Source: CAYSRC01 sp964446385
GTDB lineage: Bacteria > Bacillota > Clostridia > Oscillospirales > Ruminococcaceae
Assembly (NCBI GenBank): GCA_964446385.1
Contig: CAYUOH010000003.1
Location: 1-64,000, forward strand
Length of the DNA stretch: 64,000 nt
Reading direction: 5' to 3'
The translations under genes were made by a program, and so were the position numbers. Positions 58,318-64,000 of this stretch are shown piece by piece. The number at the start of each line of letters is the position of its first letter. Position 1 is the first letter of the stretch. The notes under the pieces are model-generated. The model worked only from the letters and a program-made list of their open reading frames with translations, did not search any database and was not told the origin of the DNA.

Positions 58318-59422
58318 TTTCCCTGCTCTTCATAACAAGGTATGCATTGATAAACCCGTCCAGATCACCGTCCATTACAGCATTGATGTTGCCTTGTTCA
58401 TAGCTCGTGCGATGATCTTTTACAAGAGTATAGGGCATGAAAACGTAACTGCGAATCTGAGAACCCCATGCAATTTCCATCTGGTTGCCCTTGATATCAT
58501 CGATTTTGTCCAGATGCTCCTGTTCCTTGATTTTTAGGATTTTGGACTTAAGCATCTTCATAGCCACGTCGCGGTTTTGATACTGACTGCGTTCATTTTG
58601 GCAGGCTACAACAATTCCGGTAGGGATATGCGTGATACGGATAGCGGATTCCGTCTTGTTTACGTGCTGACCGCCTGCACCGCTGGAACGGTAGGTGTCA
58701 ACCTTAAGGTCATCCTCACGGATCTCTATTGCAATATCGTCGGATATTTCGGGCATAACTTCCAGCGATGCAAAAGAGGTATGGCGTCTGCCGGAAGCAT
58801 CGAAAGGAGAAATCCTGACAAGACGGTGTACGCCGTTTTCGGATTTCAGATATCCGTAGGCGTTATGACCCTCGATGATGATGGAGGCACTCTTCAGGCC
58901 GGCCTCTTCTCCGTCAAGATAATCGACTACCTTGGTTTTGAACCCGTGATTCGCAGCAAAGCGGGTGTACATTCTGTAAAGCATTTCAGCCCAGTCCTGA
59001 GCTTCGGTACCACCTGCTCCTGCGTGGAAAGTCAGAATAGCGTTGTTGTTGTCATACTCTCCTTTGAGCAGAGTTGCAAGTTTCAGCTCCTCAACAAGCT
59101 TTTCGAGAGAGGCCAGCTCCGTTTCAATTTCTCCGCCCATGGATTCGTCGTCCTCCTCCACAGCTATTTCGATAAGCGTCACAACATCGTCGCGTGCACT
59201 TTCGAGACGTTTAGCGTAAGCCTGACGTGTTTTGAGGACTTTCTGTCTTGTAAGTGCCTTTTTGCTTTCATCCTGATTGTTCCAGAAATCGGTTGCGGAA
59301 ATCTGTTTTTCAATCGAAGTAAGCTCTTCTTTGATTTTATCGGGGTCAAAAGCGGCGAGGAGATCATTAATGTCCTCAGTTACCGCGTTGAGCCTGATCA
59401 CATATTCATCAGAAATAAACAT
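58310..59422 (-). CDS. prfB: Peptide chain release factor 2
   Basis: 370 residues from ATG 59422. RF2 anticodon tripeptide SPF is seen in VRISPFDASGRRHTSF, and the peptidyl-tRNA hydrolysis motif GGQ in SSGAGGQHVNKTES. N-terminal FISDEYVIRLNAV and coiled-coil parts are complete. Unlike most bacterial prfB genes there is no in-frame TGA and no programmed +1 frameshift: the usual CTT-TGA-C region reads GCT TTT GAC in frame. The usual autoregulation by RF2 level is therefore absent. Confidence 0.95.
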   Translation of the reverse strand: MFISDEYVIRLNAVTEDINDLLAAFDPDKIKEELTSIEKQISATDFWNNQDESKKALTRQKVLKTRQAYAKRLESARDDVVTLIEIAVEEDDESMGGEIETELASLEKLVEELKLATLLKGEYDNNNAILTFHAGAGGTEAQDWAEMLYRMYTRFAANHGFKTKVVDYLDGEEAGLKSASIIIEGHNAYGYLKSENGVHRLVRISPFDASGRRHTSFASLEVMPEISDDIAIEIREDDLKVDTYRSSGAGGQHVNKTESAIRITHIPTGIVVACQNERSQYQNRDVAMKMLKSKILKIKEQEHLDKIDDIKGNQMEIAWGSQIRSYVFMPYTLVKDHRTSYEQGNINAVMDGDLDGFINAYLVMKSRENA

Positions 59423-59450
59423 AATACACCACCCGTTATTTTTCTGTGTA

Positions 59451-59479
59451 ATTATATCAAATGGCAAAAGAGTATACAA
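59451..59479 (-). promoter_or_regulatory. Promoter of prfB-queT
   Basis: On the - strand TTGTAT (59474-59479), 17 bp, TATAAT (59451-59456). Confidence 0.65.
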
Positions 59480-59490
59480 TAATGTATAAT
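59462..59490 (+). promoter_or_regulatory. Promoter of the DUF3810 gene
   Basis: TGGCAA (59462-59467), 17 bp, TATAAT (59485-59490). It overlaps the divergent prfB promoter, so the two may compete for polymerase. Confidence 0.55.
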
Positions 59491-59523
59491 TAACATTATT
59501 GCATTCCCATTTATGGAGATTTC

Positions 59524-60645
59524 ATGAATTCCGATTCCAGACAAGAAAACGAATACAGGTTTCTGTTTAAACGTGCGATTCTTGCGGCAGTGTTTTCTCT
59601 TCCCACGGTCTTCTACTGGCTTATAAAAAACAACCCCGCGGCCTGCACGTATTTTACAGATAATATCAGCGGCCCGGTTAAAAGATTTTCGGCCTCTGTT
59701 TTTTCAGTGCTACCTCTGTCCGTTGCGGAATTCCTTATTATTTTGGCTGCAGCTGTAACAACCGGCATATCGATTTTTTCGATAATTGTTCTGGTACGGC
59801 ACAAGCACGGCTGGATCTCCCGTTTTCTAAAAGCGTTTACATTACTCCTGCTTGTAACTCTTCTCAGCTGGTCTATGATGAACATAATGTGGGGCGTAAA
59901 TTACTATTCCCGTTCATTCAGTGAGCGAAGCGGTATTATGTCAAGGGGCTGCTCGGTGGATGAACTGGCAGTTGTAACAATCTATTTTTCGCAGAAGCTC
60001 AACGAGTTCTCGGATGAAGTTAGCCGCGATGACGAAGATATTTGCAAAGTTGATATTAAAAGCGTGATGGAGCGCGCCCCGGAACTGATTGACGGTATCT
60101 GCGATGATTACCCTTTTCTTTCAGGAAAAGACATTAAACCCCGTGCCGCTCTACTTTCATACATAATGAGTTGTCTGGGTACAAGCGGATACACATTCCC
60201 ATATACCGGCGAATGTATAATTAATTGTCACCAGCCGGACGCTTATATTCCGTTCTCCGCCGTGCATGAGCTTTCACATCAGCGCAATGTTGCATCAGAG
60301 GATGAGGCAAACTTTACCGCGACTCTGGCATGTATGAACAGCAGTTACTCTGATTTCCGCTATTCAGGTGCCCTTCACGCTTTCATTTCACTGAGTAATT
60401 CTCTTTACACTGTCGCGCCGGATTTTACACTCGATATTTACGGCACACTGGAAGACAGAGTCCTTGCGGATATACACTGCAACAGCCGATACTGGGACCG
60501 ATTTGAAACCGAAGTATCAGAAAAGTCTGACAAACTGTACGACGGATTCCTTAAAAGGCACGACCAGGAACTGGGTATTAAAAGCTACGGTGCGGTTACC
60601 GACATGCTTGTAGCATACTATCTTAAAGATGCGGAAGCTTATTAA
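59524..60645 (+). CDS. DUF3810 membrane protein with HExxH metallopeptidase motif
   Basis: 373 residues. Three membrane segments lie in the first 125 residues, followed by a soluble region that carries a zinc-peptidase-like motif, AVHELSHQRNV (HELSH near residue 248), with a downstream ASEDEANFTATLACM offering a third ligand Glu. This matches DUF3810, a family of membrane proteins predicted to be metallopeptidases but uncharacterised. Start ATG 59524 with GGAG about 6 bp upstream. Confidence 0.85.
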   Translation: MNSDSRQENEYRFLFKRAILAAVFSLPTVFYWLIKNNPAACTYFTDNISGPVKRFSASVFSVLPLSVAEFLIILAAAVTTGISIFSIIVLVRHKHGWISRFLKAFTLLLLVTLLSWSMMNIMWGVNYYSRSFSERSGIMSRGCSVDELAVVTIYFSQKLNEFSDEVSRDDEDICKVDIKSVMERAPELIDGICDDYPFLSGKDIKPRAALLSYIMSCLGTSGYTFPYTGECIINCHQPDAYIPFSAVHELSHQRNVASEDEANFTATLACMNSSYSDFRYSGALHAFISLSNSLYTVAPDFTLDIYGTLEDRVLADIHCNSRYWDRFETEVSEKSDKLYDGFLKRHDQELGIKSYGAVTDMLVAYYLKDAEAY

Positions 60646-60733
60646 TCACCTTAGTTTATATGACTGTTTTTTCCACAGCAAAATATACTTATAAATATGA
60701 TTTTCCCGGGCTTTCCGGGTTGAGGAAATATAT

Positions 60734-61189
60734 ATGAAATACAAATCGCTGTTGAAAACATTTCTGACAATTCTGCTGCTTTCCGCTGCCGTGCTTACTG
60801 CTTTGTTTATCAAAGACAAAATCGACTCACGCAATCCCGAATATGCACTCCCGATTGTAACCGTCACAGCCGACGGTGCAGAAGTTCCCGTTCTTACAGC
60901 CGGTTTCGAATGGAAGTATCTGTTCAACGGAACAATAAAAAAAGACTCTCCCGATGTCTATGAGATGTCTGTAACTCCCGCAGCCATGATAGGCGGAGAA
61001 ATTATCGATATAGAATATTCCGTCAAACCAGTCTGTGTTTCCATGAGGCGTACAGACAGCTACAGCTACAATTTCTTTGAGACAGACAACCTCTATGTTC
61101 CAATGGAACACGGAGGATATCTTTACGAACTGAACATCGAATACCATAGAGGCAGTGAAATCTGCTATTTCTATATAATTGTTGACTGA
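60734..61189 (+). CDS. Anchored or secreted protein of unknown function
   Basis: 151 residues with an N-terminal membrane segment or signal (about 8-26, KTFLTILLLSAAVLTALFI) and an extracellular domain of about 120 residues, by eye beta-rich, without cysteine-pair or catalytic motifs that I recognise. A lipobox is absent. It follows the DUF3810 gene by 88 bp on the same strand and ends before a strong terminator, so the two may share a transcript. Start ATG 60734 with GAGGAAA upstream. The family is not recognised. Confidence 0.7.
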   Translation: MKYKSLLKTFLTILLLSAAVLTALFIKDKIDSRNPEYALPIVTVTADGAEVPVLTAGFEWKYLFNGTIKKDSPDVYEMSVTPAAMIGGEIIDIEYSVKPVCVSMRRTDSYSYNFFETDNLYVPMEHGGYLYELNIEYHRGSEICYFYIIVD

Positions 61190-61198
61190 TCCTCTGTC

Positions 61199-61234
61199 AA
61201 AAAAGGCCATCCGTACTATCGCGGATGGCCTTTT
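61199..61234. terminator. Bidirectional terminator
   Basis: AAAAGGCCATCCG pairs with CGGATGGCCTTTT around an 8-nt loop, between convergent genes. Confidence 0.9.
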
Positions 61235-61240
61235 CTAATG

Positions 61241-62413
61241 CTATTTGATTTTACGGGCTTCCAGGTAAAAACGTTTTTCGTTGGCTGTGCCAATTGAAAA
61301 ACTTTTGCGCTGGAATATCCTGTTCTGACGTGCATACCTAAACACGGAGGATTTATCAAAGTCCGGGAAAATAATCGCCAGACTTCCGGGGTTTTTCTCC
61401 TGAAGAGCCAGCGCCTCTTCCTTGCCGTGAATGTACTCCAGAGAAGCCTCAGGATGTTTTGCCAGCCATTTGTCCAGAACGGGCTGGAATTCCTGAAGAT
61501 CAGGAGGATTCATCGGATCAAGATTCAGTTCGGAACACACTCCGTCAGGGTCGACATTCAGAAGCAGCCTGTGTATTGGCCACATATCCAACCCCTTGTC
61601 GTAAACGTTAATAAGCTCGCAAAGCGTAAACCTTGCCGGATGATTTTTTTGCTGTTCCGGTGAAAGCGAATCTTTGATGCTGTTCCAGTTCAGCTTAGCT
61701 GCTGCCAGTGAATGATTTCCGTCACCCACAGCAAAAAGGCAACCTTCACTGTTTTTCAGGAGTCCACTGAACAATGAGGCTATGCACCCGGTTTGGCTCT
61801 CATCAGAAAGCATGTATCCGGAGATATGTCCGCCGTTCATTATCAGATCGAAATCATACAGAGGATCACAGCCTTTTATCATATCATCCGCAGCGGAAAC
61901 AACCTTATCTTCGGGATCTTCGAAAAGAACCAGAATATGCGGAAGCTCCAAAGGAGCATTCTGACGGATAGCAACCCTTACCGGAAGCCTGTCCACTACA
62001 GTCTGTTCTGTAGCACGGATAAGTGAATTGCCCTTTTCAAAATCGTAGCATTCAAGGTCAACTGCAGCCACGATTCCCCTGCGTACGCCGCTTAGCGTCT
62101 CACGCTTTACGAATACAAAACCTTCACCGACGCTCTTAAGTATGCCGGTATCAAGGTATTGACGCATCTTATCACAGATTTCATCGTAATTGATTTTACT
62201 GCCAAGATAAGCCTCCGGAAGAATCATCCTGAGTGTCGAAACGCTGTCCCCGACCTTCTGTTCAACCTTGTCCCAGTAACCGAGATCGTCTGAATACTGG
62301 TCGCAGGCTATGACAGAATATACGTTATAGTCCGTTCCGCCTGCCGGAAGAAGAATCTCCGGTACACGAAGCCCGACATTTTTCAGCAATTCGGCGGTGT
62401 CGTCAGTCTTCAT
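61241..62413 (-). CDS. DUF1015 family protein
   Basis: 390 residues from ATG 62413, which overlaps the serA stop by 11 bp. Family features: VPEILLPA, VIACDQYSDDLGYW, VGDGNHSLAAAKLNWN (the conserved GDGNHS loop) and MWPIHRLL. DUF1015 proteins are often next to serA and serC in Clostridia and other bacteria, which suggests a role in serine metabolism or its protection, but the activity is unproved. No membrane segment is present. Confidence 0.88.
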   Translation of the reverse strand: MKTDDTAELLKNVGLRVPEILLPAGGTDYNVYSVIACDQYSDDLGYWDKVEQKVGDSVSTLRMILPEAYLGSKINYDEICDKMRQYLDTGILKSVGEGFVFVKRETLSGVRRGIVAAVDLECYDFEKGNSLIRATEQTVVDRLPVRVAIRQNAPLELPHILVLFEDPEDKVVSAADDMIKGCDPLYDFDLIMNGGHISGYMLSDESQTGCIASLFSGLLKNSEGCLFAVGDGNHSLAAAKLNWNSIKDSLSPEQQKNHPARFTLCELINVYDKGLDMWPIHRLLLNVDPDGVCSELNLDPMNPPDLQEFQPVLDKWLAKHPEASLEYIHGKEEALALQEKNPGSLAIIFPDFDKSSVFRYARQNRIFQRKSFSIGTANEKRFYLEARKIK

Positions 62414-63578
62414 AAAGTCTGCGTACACGAACTACACCGTCGATAGCCTTCAGGGATTCTTCCACGTCATCGCTGATACCATTGGAAAGTTCAATCAGAG
62501 TGTATGCCCAGTCGCCGCGGCTGGTGTTGACCATATGGTCAATGTTGATGTCCCTTGCGGCAAGGATGGCTGTAATCTGTCCGACCATGTTCATAATATT
62601 GCGATGGTTGATGGAAATACGATATTTGCCTGTTCTGGGTAGATTGCAGGCGGGATAGTTTACGGAATTGACAATATTGCCGTTGACTACATAATCCTTA
62701 ATTTGCTTTGCTGCCATTTCTGCACAGTTGTCCTCAGATTCGGGAGTTGACGCGCCGAGGTGAGGTATGGCGATAACTCCCTTCTGCCCGATCAGGTCAT
62801 CGGTGGCAAAGTCGGTGATGTATTTGGCGACCTTGCCGCTTTCAAGTGCATCGTGGATATCCTTGCTGTTGACCAAACCGCCGCGAGCAAAGTTTAGAAT
62901 AACGGAACCGTCCTTCATCTTTGAAAGCATACGCGCAGAAACGATGTTCTTTGTGTTGTCATTTAAAGGCAAATGAAGAGTAATATAATCACATTTTTCA
63001 AAAAGTTCGTTAATGTTGTCGGTGTGTTCTACAGCACGCGTCAGATTCCATGCAGCTTCAACAGACATAAACGGGTCGTATCCGATAACTTTCATTCCGA
63101 GACCGTTGCAGGCAGCGTTAGCGACCAGAACACCGATTGCACCAAGGCCGATTACTCCGAGGGTCTTGCCGGCAACCTCGTTTCCTACATACTGATTTTT
63201 GATTTTTTCGGCAAGTTTTTCAACATTCTGGGTACCCATCCTACCCTGTTCGTTTACCCACTCAATACCGCCGATAATATCACGACCGGAAAGAAGAATG
63301 GCGCACAGAACAAGTTCCTTTACTGCATTTGCATTTGCACCTGGGGTGTTGAAAACGACAACCCCCTTTTCGCTGTATTTGTCAACGGGTATATTATTAT
63401 AGCCTGCTCCGGCTCTTGCAACGGCAACCGCATTATTGGGAAGATCCACTTCGTGCATATCCGCGGAGCGGACAATGACGGCATCATAATCTTCCAGATC
63501 GGTGGAAACGTTGAAGCGCTCATCAAGTTCATTGTAGATATTATTGGAAATGTTATTGAACAGTTTTATATTATACAT
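62403..63578 (-). CDS. serA: D-3-Phosphoglycerate dehydrogenase
   Basis: 391 residues. N-terminal substrate domain, Rossmann domain with LGVIGLGAIGVLVANAA and YDPFMSVEAAW, catalytic His in LIGQKGVIAIPHLGASTPESEDN, and a C-terminal ACT domain (NIVNSVNYPACNLPRTG, then INHRNIMNMVGQITAILA) that is the usual site of serine feedback. It oxidises 3-phosphoglycerate to start serine synthesis. Start ATG 63578 with GGAGG upstream, 15 bp after serC. Confidence 0.95.
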   Translation of the reverse strand: MYNIKLFNNISNNIYNELDERFNVSTDLEDYDAVIVRSADMHEVDLPNNAVAVARAGAGYNNIPVDKYSEKGVVVFNTPGANANAVKELVLCAILLSGRDIIGGIEWVNEQGRMGTQNVEKLAEKIKNQYVGNEVAGKTLGVIGLGAIGVLVANAACNGLGMKVIGYDPFMSVEAAWNLTRAVEHTDNINELFEKCDYITLHLPLNDNTKNIVSARMLSKMKDGSVILNFARGGLVNSKDIHDALESGKVAKYITDFATDDLIGQKGVIAIPHLGASTPESEDNCAEMAAKQIKDYVVNGNIVNSVNYPACNLPRTGKYRISINHRNIMNMVGQITAILAARDINIDHMVNTSRGDWAYTLIELSNGISDDVEESLKAIDGVVRVRRLYED

Positions 63579-63593
63579 AAATTACCTCCGGGC

Positions 63594-64000
63594 CTATTTC
63601 CTTTCGCCCTTTTCAAAATCTTTCATACATTTAACCAGAGCCTCTACGCCCTCAAAAGGCATGGCGTTGTAAATAGAAGCTCTGCAACCGCCGACCGAAC
63701 GGTGGCCCTTGATATCGATAAGGCCGCGGTTCTTTGCCATGGCTATAAAATCTTCGGTAAGATCTTTTTCAGCAAGAGTAAACGTTACGTTCATGATAGA
63801 ACGATACTCTTTCTGAGCTGCGCCGATATAGAAGTCGGTAGAGTCGATATAATCGTACAACAGAGCTGCTTTTTTGATGTTTCTCTTCTCCATTTCAGCC
63901 ACGCCGCCGCATTCCTGTACCCATTTGTATACAAGACCGGCAATATAGATGGAATAGCAAGGAGGTGTGTTGTACATTGATTCTGCATCGTCATGAGTCT
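63594..64000 (-). CDS. serC: Phosphoserine aminotransferase, C-terminal part (truncated by window edge)
   Basis: The frame is open to base 64000, so the N-terminus is outside the window. The visible 135 residues include ESMYNTPPCYSIYIAG, GGVAEMEKRNIKKAALLYDYID, RSIMNVTFTLAEKDL and GHRSVGGCRASIYNAMP, the signature C-terminal domain of SerC. The enzyme converts 3-phosphohydroxypyruvate to phosphoserine with PLP. It is the first visible gene of the serC-serA-DUF1015 operon. Confidence 0.95.
   Translation of the reverse strand, partial: THDDAESMYNTPPCYSIYIAGLVYKWVQECGGVAEMEKRNIKKAALLYDYIDSTDFYIGAAQKEYRSIMNVTFTLAEKDLTEDFIAMAKNRGLIDIKGHRSVGGCRASIYNAMPFEGVEALVKCMKDFEKGERK

Noticed and set aside
57781..58420. 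preQ1 riboswitch for queT
   Set aside because: queT starts inside prfB with no leader of its own, so there is no room for one.
62973..63980. 335-codon open frame on the + strand opposite serA and serC
   Set aside because: It is antisense to two well-recognised genes, has Phe/Cys-rich composition typical of antisense frames, and no ribosome-binding site.

Overview
This window reads as a chromosomal segment of an anaerobic, Gram-positive Clostridia-type bacterium, probably an uncultured gut or rumen member of the Oscillospirales/Eubacteriales. The evidence is a SCIFF-type radical SAM maturase, a ferredoxin-dependent 2-oxoacid oxidoreductase, a split transketolase, the dehydrogenase (ddh) route to lysine under a lysine riboswitch, a PASTA-domain transpeptidase in a Firmicute-style division and cell-wall cluster, and moderate to low GC. 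This placement is inference from gene content; no 16S rRNA gene is present.

Layout. 1-2213 (+): the end of a SCIFF maturase and an Orn/Lys/Arg-type decarboxylase, visibly more GC-rich than what follows. 2214-7050: a low-GC accessory patch with an IS5-type transposase remnant, an aldo/keto reductase, a membrane zinc-ribbon protein, a decayed zinc-ribbon relic and a DUF2156-GNAT fusion. 19060-7085 (-): one long operon with a consensus promoter, a leader peptide of 28 residues dominated by Ile, Val and Leu, and an intrinsic terminator. It then encodes a LeuA-like protein that has lost the usual metal ligands, a TIM-barrel/acyl-CoA synthetase fusion, two tandem XRE-HTH/cupin/acyl-CoA synthetase fusions, a P-loop ATPase and a four-subunit VOR/KOR-type oxidoreductase. 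19248-26363: two MATE exporters, RmlA, an M20 peptidase and an HtrA protease. 26542-33159: a zinc-ribbon protein, a short sigma factor, split transketolase, a parvulin foldase, a lipid kinase and a carboxylesterase. 33224-37433 (-): dapA-dapB-ddh-lysA behind a lysine riboswitch. 37627-37884 (-): tRNA-Pro and tRNA-Gln. 38015-38825 (+): a YdbC-type protein and an HD hydrolase. 38882-53487 (-): mraZ-rsmH-ftsL-PBP-murE-murF-mraY-ftsW-murG-ftsQ-ftsZ plus a large coiled-coil protein. 53569-57549 (-): polyamine ABC transporter potA-potB-potCD. 57781-59422 (-): prfB and queT. 59524-61189 (+): a DUF3810 protein and an unknown anchored protein. 61256-64000 (-): serC-serA-DUF1015.

The most interesting unit is the operon at 7085-19060. 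An apparent branched-chain amino acid leader-peptide attenuator stands in front of acyl-CoA synthetases and a branched-chain 2-oxoacid oxidoreductase. Read together, the parts suggest a salvage route: branched short-chain fatty acids are activated to acyl-CoAs and reductively carboxylated to the 2-oxoacid precursors of Val, Leu and Ile, with expression raised when charged branched-chain tRNAs are scarce. The individual domains are recognised from motifs. The pathway direction, the substrates and the regulatory role of the fused HTH-cupin domains are inference.
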